In this document: one piece after another, positions 8,299 through 17,070 of the stretch
Position numbering within the stretch: position 1 is the first letter of the stretch
How the letters are laid out: each line of letters begins with the position of its first letter
Source: UBA1479 sp040216635
GTDB lineage: Bacteria > Pseudomonadota > Alphaproteobacteria > Rhodospirillales > Casp-alpha2
Reading direction: 5' to 3'
Length of the DNA stretch: 64,000 nucleotides
NCBI GenBank assembly: GCA_040216635.1
Contig: JAVJOU010000006.1
Coordinates: 124,001 to 188,000 of the forward strand
Notes under the pieces: generated by a model
The model's database searches: none
What the model was told of the DNA's origin: nothing
Seen by the model: only the letters and a program-made list of their open reading frames with translations
Made by a program: the position numbers and the translations under genes

Positions 8299-9960
8299 TT
8301 ATTGGCGCGTGAAGCGGTTGAGCACCGCGTTCATCATCATCACCGGCAGCACGCCGGACAGCACGATGAACAGGGCCGGAAGGGCCGCTTCTTCCAGCAA
8401 TTCGTCCTTGGCGTACTGATAGACATAGGTCGCCAGGGTTTCGTAGTTGAAGGGACGGAGCAGCAGGGTCATCGGCAGTTCCTTCATCACGTCCACGAAC
8501 ACCAAAAGCCCCCCCGCCACGAAGGACATGCTGACCAGCGGCATGATGACCTTTCCCAGACTGGCGCCGAACCCGTGGCCCAGCACCCGGCTGGCGCTCA
8601 TCATATTGGGCGGCAGGCGTTCAAGCCCCGTGGTCACGGCGCCGTAGCCCACCGCCTGGAATCGCACGGCGCAGGCAAAGATCACAAGCCCGACCCCGCT
8701 GGTGAACCAGCCGTCGAAGGTGATGTCCGATACGGCGCCCAGGACGGCGGCGATGGCTCCATCCAACGCCCCCGCCGCGGTCACCACGCCGATCGCCAGG
8801 ATCGTTCCGGGAAAGGCATATCCGACCGAAGCCAGGGCGGTCATGCGTTTCAGCAGCGGCCCGCTGTGATAGGCCGCGACAAAACCCATGAAGGCCGCGA
8901 CGGACATCACCACCAGGGCGACGCTGCCGCCCAGGAAGACGGAATTGAACGTCGCGGAAACCATCTTTTCGTTCAGGTCCAGAGAATGGCCCTTGATCAC
9001 GAAGGACGCCAGCACCCCCACCGGCAGCACGAAACCGACCAGAATGGGCGTGGCGCAGACCACCCAGCAGGCCGTGATCCCCCGCCCCTTCACGGTCACG
9101 GGGCGGAGAGAGACCGCCCGGCGGGCCGTGTCGGAAAACCGCCGCCGGGCACGGGCCAGGATTTCCAGCGCCAGAAGCGCGATGATGAACAGAAACGCGA
9201 CCGACGCGATCTGGGCCGCCGCGGCCAGGCTGTTCATCCCCAGCCAGACGTTGAAGATGCCGAGCGTCAGGGTCCAGATCGCGAAATATTCCACCGTTCC
9301 GAAATCAGAGACCGTTTCCATCATGGCCAGGGCCAGACCGGCGGCGATGGCCGGGCGGGCAAGCGGCAGGGCGACCTTCCAGAACACATTGCGCCGGGAC
9401 AGCATGCCCGCTTCGAACAGGGACGACGGCGTCAGCAGAAAGGCCGTGCGCGACATGACATAGACATAGGGATAAAGCACCGCCCCCATGACCATGATCG
9501 CCCCTTCCATGGATCGGATTTCGGGAAACCAGTAATCCGATGCGCGCTGCCAGCCGAAGACCTCGCGCAGGAAGCCCTGTACGGGCCCCGCATATTCCAG
9601 GAAATCCGTATAAACATAAGCGATCAGGTAGGCCGGCATGGCCGCCGGCAGCAGCAGCAGCCATTCGAACACGCGCCGCCCCGGAAAATCGTAGCGCACG
9701 ACCGTCCAGGCGGTGGAGACACCAAATAACAGGCAGACCACGGCGACACCGCCCATGAGCATCAGCGTATTGCCGATATACCGGGGCAGGACCGAGGACG
9801 ACAGATGGGCCCACAGGCCGCCGCTGTCGCCGGTCGCCGCCCAGAACACGGCGAGGATCGGGCTCAGGAACACCGCCGCCAGCATGAAGACCGCAGCGGA
9901 CCAGGGCGTCAGCCTGGAAAGAACTTTAGTACGGAAATAGGCTGTAGCCTGCGTCACCAT
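8299..9960 (-). CDS. fbpB: Ferric iron ABC transporter permease (FbpB type)
   Basis: This 553-residue inner-membrane permease contains two fused transport domains, each with about six predicted hydrophobic helices, as in the FbpB/SfuB/HitB family that moves Fe3+ from a periplasmic binding protein. Both halves carry the EAA-type cytoplasmic loop (around ARPAIAAGLALAMMETVSDF in the first half, and in the second half around GASLGKVIMPLVSMSFVAGG). Its ATG overlaps the stop of the binding-protein gene by 7 bases, indicating coupled translation. The matching ATPase is divergently encoded at 13905. Confidence 0.92.
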   Translation of the reverse strand: MVTQATAYFRTKVLSRLTPWSAAVFMLAAVFLSPILAVFWAATGDSGGLWAHLSSSVLPRYIGNTLMLMGGVAVVCLLFGVSTAWTVVRYDFPGRRVFEWLLLLPAAMPAYLIAYVYTDFLEYAGPVQGFLREVFGWQRASDYWFPEIRSMEGAIMVMGAVLYPYVYVMSRTAFLLTPSSLFEAGMLSRRNVFWKVALPLARPAIAAGLALAMMETVSDFGTVEYFAIWTLTLGIFNVWLGMNSLAAAAQIASVAFLFIIALLALEILARARRRFSDTARRAVSLRPVTVKGRGITACWVVCATPILVGFVLPVGVLASFVIKGHSLDLNEKMVSATFNSVFLGGSVALVVMSVAAFMGFVAAYHSGPLLKRMTALASVGYAFPGTILAIGVVTAAGALDGAIAAVLGAVSDITFDGWFTSGVGLVIFACAVRFQAVGYGAVTTGLERLPPNMMSASRVLGHGFGASLGKVIMPLVSMSFVAGGLLVFVDVMKELPMTLLLRPFNYETLATYVYQYAKDELLEEAALPALFIVLSGVLPVMMMNAVLNRFTRQ

Positions 9961-10997
9961 CCGACACGATCAATTACCTTCTGCGCCTCGGGTGCCAGTT
10001 CGGCGATCCGTCCGATGGGCAGTTTGTCTTCCTTGAACGTGCCCCAAGACGCAAGTTCCTTGGAGGGCGGAACCGCAGGATTGACCGGATACTCGAAATT
10101 GACGGCGCCATAAAGCCCCTGGGCCGTCTTTTCGGTAAGAAATTCCAGAAACCGGACGGCTTCTTCCTTATGTTTGGAGTGCTTGGCCACGCCGCCGCCC
10201 GAAATATTCATGTGGGTACCGCGCCCTTCCTGATTGGGGAAAACCAGCTGCACGCTTTCCGCCCAGGCACGATGGGCCATCTTGTCCGAGAACTTGAGCT
10301 TCCCGAAATAGTAGTTGTTGATGATGGCGATGTCGCAAACGCCTTCGAACACAGCTTTGACCTGCGCCCGGTCGTTGCCTTGCGGGCGGCGGGCCAGGTT
10401 ATCGACCACGCCCTGGGCCCATTTCTCGGCCTCTTTGACGCCATGGGCCTCGATCATCGAGGCCACCAGGGCCCGGTTGTAGACATGGCTTCCCGGGCGG
10501 GAACAGATGCGTTTCTTCCATTTGGGATCGGCCAGGTCTTCGTAAGTGCGGATCGATTGAACATCCTCGACCCCGTTGGCGACGGCGATCACCCGTGCGC
10601 GCTTGGAAAAGGCGAACCAGCGGTTGCCGGGGTCGCGCAGATGGGCGGGGATATCCTGTTCCAGGGTTTTCGAGTCCACCTTGGCCAGCAAGTCCTTGTC
10701 CGCATAGACCATCAGACGGGCGATATCGACCGTCAGGATGACGTCCGCGGGGCTGCGGGCCCCCTCGGCCTGCAGGCGCTGGGCAAGGCCCTTGGACGCA
10801 TAGACGATGTTGATCTTGGTCCCCGTCTTTTCCGTATAAGCCTTGATGAAGGGCTCGATCAGGAACGGCTGACGGTGGGAATAGATGTTCAATTCCGCCG
10901 GCCGGGCCGAGGCACTGAGGCCCGTCAGAACAGCGGCGAAAGCCAGTACGCCGGCAAGGGATCGCCACAAGGGTGCGGAGTTGAACGATTTTGACAT
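9954..10997 (-). CDS. fbpA: Ferric iron ABC transporter substrate-binding protein
   Basis: Periplasmic Fe3+-binding protein of the FbpA/FutA class. The 347-residue precursor has a Sec signal peptide (MSKSFNSAPLWRSLAGVLAF then an Ala-rich region, cleavage near residue 32) and the family opening AELNIYSHRQPFLIEPFIKA. The iron-ligand region with paired tyrosines appears as AIINNYYFGKL (about residue 217). The ATG at 10997 has an AAAGGAATT ribosome site, so I call it as a separate gene although the upstream desaturase frame runs into it without a stop. The permease start overlaps its end by 7 bases. Confidence 0.93.
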   Translation of the reverse strand: MSKSFNSAPLWRSLAGVLAFAAVLTGLSASARPAELNIYSHRQPFLIEPFIKAYTEKTGTKINIVYASKGLAQRLQAEGARSPADVILTVDIARLMVYADKDLLAKVDSKTLEQDIPAHLRDPGNRWFAFSKRARVIAVANGVEDVQSIRTYEDLADPKWKKRICSRPGSHVYNRALVASMIEAHGVKEAEKWAQGVVDNLARRPQGNDRAQVKAVFEGVCDIAIINNYYFGKLKFSDKMAHRAWAESVQLVFPNQEGRGTHMNISGGGVAKHSKHKEEAVRFLEFLTEKTAQGLYGAVNFEYPVNPAVPPSKELASWGTFKEDKLPIGRIAELAPEAQKVIDRVGW

Positions 10998-11014
10998 CAC
11001 GTGAATTCCTTTGG

Positions 11015-11963
11015 TCAGGCCCCCCACGACGCAGGCAGCCGCGTCGGCGAAGGGCGCAAGATAGATGGTTCGAAGGTCGTGACAAGGGCGGACCTCGCCG
11101 GCAACGCCGAAGCGCAGGTTCTCGCGCCGGCCGGCCAGGCACAGGCTGCCGCCGATCCAATCCCAAACGGCCAGGACGACGCCGAAGTTGCGGTCGAAAT
11201 GGCGCGGATCGGTGGAATGATGGATCTGGTGCTGGGCGGGCGAAATCAGGACACGTTCGACCCATCGCCCATAGGATATCCAAACATGGCTGTGGCGCAG
11301 ATTGGCGCCGGCCGCATTGAACAGGAACAGCACCGCGTTGGCGCCCAGAACGGTCATCAGTTCCGCCCGGTTGCCGAAGAAAAACAGAAAGCCCGCCACG
11401 GCCACCGCCTGCACCAAAACCGAACGCAGGCCGAACACGACCCCTTCCATCGGATGGGTGCGGTAGACGGTCAACGGCGTCAAGGTTTCCGCCGTGTGAT
11501 GAACCTTATGGAAGGCCCAAAGCACGGACCAGCGGTGCATGGCCCGATGCACGAGATACTTGGCCAGATCGTCCAATAAAAACAGCGCCGCCGTGAATAG
11601 AACGGCAATCACCCATCCCGGCGCCTGCGGCCACAACATGGGCCGCCCGTCGAACCAGATGTGAAGCCATTCGAACAGCAAGGTCGCCGCGGCCACGTTG
11701 CCGAGCAACCGGGGGCCGACCCCCATCATCACCGCATGGTTGAGAAACAGGATTTTGAAATCGGCAAGGGCCGAACGGGACAGCCAGACCCGCCGGCTGA
11801 ACAAACCGGCCAAGACCCGGCGGAACGGCGCGTCAGCAACACGCAGCTGGACCGCCAAGGCGATCAGCAAAGCCGCCGCCAGGTAGCCGACGAACACGCG
11901 TTTTTGCGGATTGATAAACGGGTCCGCGACGCGGTCCAGATATTCGAGAACCAGGGTGTCCAT
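11015..11963 (-). CDS. Sterol desaturase/fatty-acid hydroxylase family protein, probable frameshift at 3' end
   Basis: A membrane di-iron oxygenase-type protein of about 315 residues. Hydrophobic helices are followed by histidine clusters HRAMH (about residue 140), HKVHH (about 151), HSHVW, and QHQIHHS (about 250), the HxxxH/HxxHH pattern of this superfamily. The substrate cannot be told from sequence. In the sequence as given the frame continues into the ferric-binding protein, giving a 669-codon fusion. Removing one base from the C6 tract at 11020-11025 would end it at the TGA at 11015-11017, just before the binding protein's ribosome site; I give that end. The Fur-linked context suggests expression under iron limitation (inference). 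Confidence 0.75.
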
Positions 11964-11979
11964 TTATGCCCAGGTAACG

Positions 11980-12015
11980 GAAGAAAAGACGGCCGAGCCC
12001 CATCAGGGCCCGGCC
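11980..12015 (-). terminator. Candidate terminator after the DUF4856 gene
   Basis: On the minus strand an interrupted GC stem (11991-12015, GGCCG/CGGCC outer pairs with an inner GCCC/GGGC) is followed by GTCTTTTCTT. It lies 14 bases after the DUF4856 stop and before the desaturase start, so it may attenuate rather than stop transcription into the iron operon. Confidence 0.6.
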
Positions 12016-12029
12016 GCCAGACGGGTTGT

Positions 12030-13445
12030 TTAGTCGTTTTCGGAGCTTTTGCCGCCGCCAAGCTTCTTGGCCAGGTCAGCGATGTCGCCGCTGATTTCAT
12101 TGACCCGTGCCTGAACGCCGAATTTATCGACCAACAGCTTTTGAAGCTTCGCCATGTGCAGCATGTATTCGCCCCAGGCAACGCCCTGGTCGCGCAGATA
12201 ATTGCCCTTGCTGTCAATGTTGACGACCTGACTGGCATTGGTCAGCAGCGGGCCGAAACCGATCAGCCGGTTTATCTTGGTCGCCGTTTCGCCCAGGTTG
12301 CTCTTGCCGGTCTGGAGAGCCAGGCTGAAGCCCTTCAATTCGCCCCAATGCTTGATGTAGTTGGCATTGACCTTGGCGATATCACCATTGGCATCCATGA
12401 TGGTCTTCAGCTTGGTCATGTCCTTGTAGACCGACCCGGCATATTTGAAGACCGCTTCAGCCAGGGTCTTCTCCCAGTTATCGCCGATGACCTTGGCATA
12501 GCCGACCAGTTGCGCGCGCTGCGCATCCGTCAGTTTTTCGCCCTTAGCCGACGTCAACAGCTTGCGTCCGTCGAGGAACGCACGGGTAATGGTATGCAAA
12601 TAGGTGCTCTTGCCCTTGGAAGACTTGTCGGCACCGGCGGCGTAATAAGCCGGCGCGAAAACCATCTCCGACTTCAGGTCGACCTTGCCGTCCTTGTTGT
12701 AATCGGCCAGGGCGAAGGCATCATCTTTCTGCTTGGCGATGGCATAAATCTGCTCCGGCGTCAGTTTGAGCGTATGGGCCGGTGTACCGAAATAACCGAA
12801 GGCTTCGTCCCAGGCATGTTCCTTGCCGGTATAGGGTGCGCCGTCCTTGTAGGGCTTGTCGTTCGGTTTCTTATCCGCGCCCAGGTATTCATCCAGGTAC
12901 CCGTCAACGGCCTGATTGTACATCATCGCGCCCATAAGAAACTTGGAGATGAGCTGCGGATAATTGTAGCCGTTGGCGATATCCACGCCCTTCTTCGCTT
13001 CCGATGCCTTGCCGATCCAGAATTCCAGCAGTTCCGCACCGGTCATGTTGTTGGGCATGCCCGTGACCGTGCCTTTGAAGGTCTTGCCGGCAAGGTTCTT
13101 TTTCTTCGAGATATCGTCAATGCCCGTCTGCTTGATGACGAAGGCACCCTTTGTTTTGGGCGCGATGATCGCGCGGCCCGCATCGGAATTCTTGAAATAA
13201 GACAGCAGCTGCGCCTTAAGCTCGGCGTTCGGCTTGCCGTTGCCCTTGCCCGCAAGCTTTTTCAAGGAATCATGCAGCGCATGGCGGGCGATCTGCCCCG
13301 AATAGGAAACGGAACTGGTCTTCTTGCCGCTATATCCCTTTACGGTGACGGGAAAGCCAGAATAGACATCGTCGTCCGCCATCGCGGGGCCGGAAAGCAG
13401 TGCGACAGTGAGGGCGGCAGCGCCCAATGTGGCCGTTTTGAACAT
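12030..13445 (-). CDS. Periplasmic DUF4856 protein, imelysin-like, iron-associated
   Basis: The ATG at 13445 gives a 471-residue precursor with a clear signal peptide (MFKTATLGAAALTVALLSG, cleaved after AMA) and a GAGAGGA ribosome site; the frame is open further upstream but that part crosses the Fur-like palindrome. The mature protein contains GKEHAWDEAFGYFGTP (about residues 210-225), which I recognise as typical of the DUF4856 family, and a segment YNKDGKVDLKSE resembling an EF-hand-like loop. Imelysin-like proteins are often iron-regulated and lie beside iron transporters; the molecular role is unknown. It is divergent from the ferric ABC ATPase, with the Fur-like site between them. Confidence 0.82.
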   Translation of the reverse strand: MFKTATLGAAALTVALLSGPAMADDDVYSGFPVTVKGYSGKKTSSVSYSGQIARHALHDSLKKLAGKGNGKPNAELKAQLLSYFKNSDAGRAIIAPKTKGAFVIKQTGIDDISKKKNLAGKTFKGTVTGMPNNMTGAELLEFWIGKASEAKKGVDIANGYNYPQLISKFLMGAMMYNQAVDGYLDEYLGADKKPNDKPYKDGAPYTGKEHAWDEAFGYFGTPAHTLKLTPEQIYAIAKQKDDAFALADYNKDGKVDLKSEMVFAPAYYAAGADKSSKGKSTYLHTITRAFLDGRKLLTSAKGEKLTDAQRAQLVGYAKVIGDNWEKTLAEAVFKYAGSVYKDMTKLKTIMDANGDIAKVNANYIKHWGELKGFSLALQTGKSNLGETATKINRLIGFGPLLTNASQVVNIDSKGNYLRDQGVAWGEYMLHMAKLQKLLVDKFGVQARVNEISGDIADLAKKLGGGKSSEND

Positions 13446-13491
13446 GAAGGATCCTCTCAATTGGGTTTCCAAGGTTTTGAATGGTTCGTAA

Positions 13492-13520
13492 CTGCTAATG
13501 ATGCTGATTATCATTAGCAG
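13492..13520. promoter_or_regulatory. Fur-like operator palindrome
   Basis: CTGCTAATGAT and ATCATTAGCAG form perfect 11-base arms around a 7-base centre. The arms contain the AATGAT/ATCATT hexamers of Fur boxes (consensus GATAATGATAATCATTATC). It lies 47 bases upstream of the DUF4856 start codon, in the expected promoter position. Binding by Fur is inferred. Confidence 0.7.
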
Positions 13521-13552
13521 TTGGTTCGGCGATCCTAATTCATCCATTGCTA

Positions 13553-13572
13553 AATGCAAATGATTTTCAATA
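13553..13572. promoter_or_regulatory. Second candidate Fur-like site
   Basis: AATGCAAATGATTTTCAATA carries one AATGAT half and an imperfect TTTTCATT-like half. It is AT-rich in a GC-rich neighbourhood and 33 bases from the first palindrome, as in multi-site Fur promoters. The match is weak. Confidence 0.35.
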
Positions 13573-13904
13573 AAATTCAAAGGCCCTGGGCAGGCGCCAT
13601 GAACATGATGCGGCGACCGCTTGAACCGTGCCGTTTTCAAGGTTCGGCCCCTGCAACCCAGGACGACCAATGGTGTGTGAATACGGGGTTTTCCCCAGCG
13701 CCGAATTCTGTTTTCTTGCGGCCCCGCCGATCATGCGGCGACCGAATTGAGAGGCATTGTGCCCCAGGCCAATAAAACCACCGCCGCCCCGCCGACCGCC
13801 CGCGACATCAACCGCGCGCAAACCGCAGGCCTTCCCGCCACCCAATTTAACCAGATTGCTTTGGGCCGAACTGTTTTGGGCCACCACGGGCGGGGGCAGC
13901 CAGC

Positions 13905-15035
13905 GTGAATAAATTCGATATCGCCCACCCCCCCGAAGCGGCGGATCTGACACCACGGGACGGTTTGCACATGCTGAACGTATCCCATGCGTTCGGTGAA
14001 AAAAGGGTCGTGAACGGGGTTTCCGTATTCGTCGAACCCGGAGAACTGGTTTGCCTTCTTGGGCCTTCCGGTTGCGGTAAAACAACCTTGCTTCGCTTGG
14101 CCGCAGGGCTGGAAACGTTGCAATCTGGGCGCATCACCATCGGCGAAGAAGCCGTCGCCGACGGTGCCGGTGCGCAGATGCCGCCGGAAAAACGCAACAT
14201 CGGCCTGATGTTCCAGGATTTCGCTCTTTTCCCGCATCTGACCGTCTTCCAGAACGTGACCTTCGGCCTGACGGAAAAAGACGCCGAACGCCAGGGCTGG
14301 GTCCGCAAAACCCTGGGCGCCATGGGGCTTGGGACCTATGCGGATGCCTATCCGCACACCCTATCGGGCGGCCAACAGCAACGTGTCGCCTTGCTGCGTG
14401 CCCTGGCTCCCGCCCCCCGTGTGTTGCTTTTGGACGAACCTTTTTCCGGCCTTGACGTCAACCGCCGGGCACAGATTCGCCAGGATACCTTCCAAATCCT
14501 GTCCCAATCCGGCATCGCGACACTGATGGTCACCCATGATCCGGAAGAGGCCATGTTCATGGCAGACCGTATCCTGGTTATGCAGAACGGCCGGATCGTC
14601 CAATCCGGCAAGCCGGTGGACATCTATTTCCATCCGGTAACGGCCTTTGTCGCTGAACTGTTTGGACCGGTGAACCGCCTGTCCGGTCGGATCGCCAACG
14701 GTGGCCTCGACACGCCCTTGGGGAGGTTTCCATCCAACGGCCTTTCAGACGGCACCGAGGTCCAAGTGCTTATCCGCCCGGAGGCCCTGGGGCTTTCGGA
14801 AATCAATGGCGCGGGTACTTTTCGGGCTGATAATGACCAAAACACGCGCCTGACGGTTGTTTCCGCGCGCTCATTGGGCCGCTCGTCACATCTGGCACTC
14901 AAACTCGGTAACGGCGGCGACGCGCCGCTTTTGAACGCACGCATGCCCGGGGTCTTTCTGCCGTCAACCGGTTCCGAAGTTCGCACCGAAATCGCCCCGG
15001 AAAATCTGCTGATCTTCCCGAAGGATGAAGTCTGA
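13905..15035 (+). CDS. fbpC: Ferric iron ABC transporter ATP-binding protein (FbpC type)
   Basis: ATPase that powers the ferric transporter encoded on the opposite strand. Visible motifs are Walker A GPSGCGKT (about residues 53-60), Q-loop MFQDFALFPHLTV, signature LSGGQQQR, Walker B VLLLDEPF and the switch His in MVTHDPEEA. A C-terminal TOBE-like domain with VLIRPEAL follows from about residue 240. The 376-residue length fits FbpC. I use the GTG at 13905 with GGGGG upstream; the next start, ATG at 13971, would still leave an intact ATPase. Confidence 0.9.
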   Translation: MNKFDIAHPPEAADLTPRDGLHMLNVSHAFGEKRVVNGVSVFVEPGELVCLLGPSGCGKTTLLRLAAGLETLQSGRITIGEEAVADGAGAQMPPEKRNIGLMFQDFALFPHLTVFQNVTFGLTEKDAERQGWVRKTLGAMGLGTYADAYPHTLSGGQQQRVALLRALAPAPRVLLLDEPFSGLDVNRRAQIRQDTFQILSQSGIATLMVTHDPEEAMFMADRILVMQNGRIVQSGKPVDIYFHPVTAFVAELFGPVNRLSGRIANGGLDTPLGRFPSNGLSDGTEVQVLIRPEALGLSEINGAGTFRADNDQNTRLTVVSARSLGRSSHLALKLGNGGDAPLLNARMPGVFLPSTGSEVRTEIAPENLLIFPKDEV

Positions 15036-15157
15036 ATTTACGGCTGCCGGCGGCAAGAATTACCCATCAAACGAACAATCCCGTCATACACGGCATTCTT
15101 TGCCCAGAGCCGTTAATAAAAAATCTTGCAATTTCAACAAGTTGCGTGGGTTCATAT

Positions 15158-15174
15158 TTGGCATTCGGCTTGCA
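15158..15174 (+). promoter_or_regulatory. Sigma-54 -24/-12 promoter of flgE
   Basis: TTGGCATTCGGCTTGCA has TGGCA and TTGCA with GG and GC exactly 10 bases apart, nearly identical to the sigma-54 consensus. It lies 60 bases upstream of the flgE ATG, giving a start near 15185. Sigma-54 control of hook genes is well known in alphaproteobacteria. Confidence 0.82.
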
Positions 15175-15233
15175 CCCAAAACAGTGGAAAAAAACCTTTT
15201 AGAGGGCCTACCGGACGCGGCGGGCAACGAACA

Positions 15234-16883
15234 ATGGGCTTAAACGTTTTTCAGCAAGCAACCCTGGCCATGATGGGCCAGTCGCATAAGCTGAGCACCA
15301 TTTCGCAAAACATCGCCAACGTGAACACGGACGGCTACAAGCGCACGGACACGGATTTCCAGACGCTGATGAACCGCGGTTTCACGTCGATTGGCGCGAC
15401 GACGGGCGAAGGTGCTTCGGGCACCTACAATTCCGATTTTGGTGGCGTTAATCCCATTGATTTACAGCGAATTTCAAAGCAAGGGCAGATCCGCACGACG
15501 GACCGGAACCTGGACGTCGCGATCATCGGCAGCGGCTTTTTCATGGTTTCACCGGATATCAACGTCAACGGCGATATCCAATACACCCGGCGGGGCTCTT
15601 TCGATATCAGCGTCACCGACCGCGAAGACACGGTCACATTGGAAGACGGTTCGTCCGTTACCGTGAACGAAGGCTATCTTGCCGACCAGTTTGGAAATTT
15701 TCTGCTGGGTTTCGCCCCCAATGCGGACGGTACCTTTTCGCTGACAGGCAACCCCGCCCCCATGCGGGTCGATCAATTTAGTTTCGAGGACACGGGCGAG
15801 GAAACGACCATCGCCTCGCTCGACGTCAACTTGCCGGCTAATGACGATTCAGGTTCCGTGCGCAGCGGATCAATCCAAGTGGTTGATTCCGCCTTTGAAG
15901 CACAGGATATCCGGATCGACTTCACCAAGGTTTTCGGCAGCACCAATCTGTGGGATTTTCGTCTTCTCGGCGACAATATCACCAGTGTGACCTCGTCTCC
16001 CGGGGCGACTTTTGCCTCGCAAACGACGACCGCATTCGACCCGTTGAACCCCGCCCTTCCGACCGATGCCGTCCGCTTTTCAACGGTCGCAGGCAGCGGT
16101 GGCGTTATCACTGTGTTCTCCGACCTCAATCCCGCAGGGGCGCCACAGTTGGGCACTCCTCAGGCCGGCACCTTTGCCGGATTGAAGGCCGGTGATGAAA
16201 TCACCATCACAGGCAGCGACGGAAATGACGACACCTACACAATCGCCAGTGTCTCAGAAAATCAGGCAGAAATTACACTTGATTCCGCAACGCCATTGGC
16301 AACGGACGATGTCGACGATAATGCGATCACTTTTGCATCAACCGCCAATATTCCTCAGCGCCTGGAATTCGGAAGCAACGGTGCCCTGTCATCCGACGAT
16401 CTATATTCATTCGCCGTTACCTTCGATAATGGGGAGACCGCGACGTTCGATCTAGATGTCAGCACCTTCACCCAGTTTGCGGGTGACTTCTCGGTCGGAA
16501 ATTACGGGCATAACGGCGCCGAAGCGGCAGCCTTATCAAACCTCAGTTTCGGTGACGGCGGAGAAATCTTTGGTGAATTCACGGACAATTCCCGCCGCGC
16601 TCTCTACAAGGTACCGCTTGCGGTCTTCCCCAATCCGGACAGCCTTGAATTGGTCACGGGGCAAAACTTCCGTGAAACGGAGGCATCCGGTGAACCGACC
16701 ACGGTGTACGCCGATGAATCAGGCTTTGCACAATTCCTCGGAAGTGCATTAGAGGGCTCGAACGTGGACCTGGCCACGGAGATGACCCGTCTGATCGCGG
16801 CCCAATCCGCCTACAACGTCGCGGCCACGACCTTCAAGACAGCAGACGAAATGCTTCAGGAAGCAGGAAACCTGAAACGGTAA
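15234..16883 (+). CDS. flgE: Flagellar hook protein FlgE
   Basis: FlgE polymerises into the hook. The start MGLNVFQQATLAMMGQSHKL leads into the rod/hook motif ISQNIANVNTDGYKRTDTD (about residues 23-41), and the C-terminus has EGSNVDLATEMTRLIAAQSA, the conserved D0 helix of hook proteins. At 549 residues it is larger than enterobacterial FlgE (about 400) through extra surface domains; one inserted segment (about residues 320-345) carries an ITITGSDGNDDTYTIASVSE unit resembling repeats in FlgL. The ATG at 15234 fits family starts and lies downstream of the sigma-54 promoter. It is a single-gene unit ending in a terminator. Confidence 0.96.
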   Translation: MGLNVFQQATLAMMGQSHKLSTISQNIANVNTDGYKRTDTDFQTLMNRGFTSIGATTGEGASGTYNSDFGGVNPIDLQRISKQGQIRTTDRNLDVAIIGSGFFMVSPDINVNGDIQYTRRGSFDISVTDREDTVTLEDGSSVTVNEGYLADQFGNFLLGFAPNADGTFSLTGNPAPMRVDQFSFEDTGEETTIASLDVNLPANDDSGSVRSGSIQVVDSAFEAQDIRIDFTKVFGSTNLWDFRLLGDNITSVTSSPGATFASQTTTAFDPLNPALPTDAVRFSTVAGSGGVITVFSDLNPAGAPQLGTPQAGTFAGLKAGDEITITGSDGNDDTYTIASVSENQAEITLDSATPLATDDVDDNAITFASTANIPQRLEFGSNGALSSDDLYSFAVTFDNGETATFDLDVSTFTQFAGDFSVGNYGHNGAEAAALSNLSFGDGGEIFGEFTDNSRRALYKVPLAVFPNPDSLELVTGQNFRETEASGEPTTVYADESGFAQFLGSALEGSNVDLATEMTRLIAAQSAYNVAATTFKTADEMLQEAGNLKR

Positions 16884-16922
16884 TGCCGTGCCAAACCGGC
16901 ATTGGCTGGATTTCGGATATTC

Positions 16923-16953
16923 AGGGCGGCCTTCGGGCCGCCCTTTGCTTTTC
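16923..16953 (+). terminator. Rho-independent terminator after flgE
   Basis: AGGGCGGCC-TTCG-type hairpin: arms AGGGCGGC and GCCGCCCT (16923-16944) around CTTCGG, followed by TTTGCTTTT. It lies 40 bases after the flgE stop. Confidence 0.9.
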
Positions 16954-17070
16954 CAAAGCCCCGGCAATAGTTGCCCAGAACAGGGCCTGTCTTGCCGGGA
17001 CCGGCCTTCCCCAGGCGCCCACTTCAATAAAAATAATCAGTTTTTTCAAAGCCTTACGCACCCCATCCGT

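Larger units (their letters stand above)
13446..13904. other. Divergent iron-regulated intergenic region
   Basis: This 459-base gap separates the leftward DUF4856/desaturase/ferric-uptake genes from the rightward ATPase gene. It contains the Fur-like palindrome at 13492-13520 and a second AT-rich candidate at 13553-13572. The remaining 330 bases toward the ATPase are GC-rich with no gene or hairpin that I can support. Confidence 0.5.

Noticed and set aside
8302..9729. Plus-strand open frame of 475 codons
   Set aside because: Antisense to the ferric permease; its translation is His/Arg/Gln-rich low-complexity sequence typical of shadow frames.
11661..13517. Long open frame on the plus strand, over 600 codons
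   Set aside because: It is antisense to the DUF4856 gene and part of the desaturase gene, which have a signal peptide, ribosome sites and family motifs; its translation resembles nothing known.
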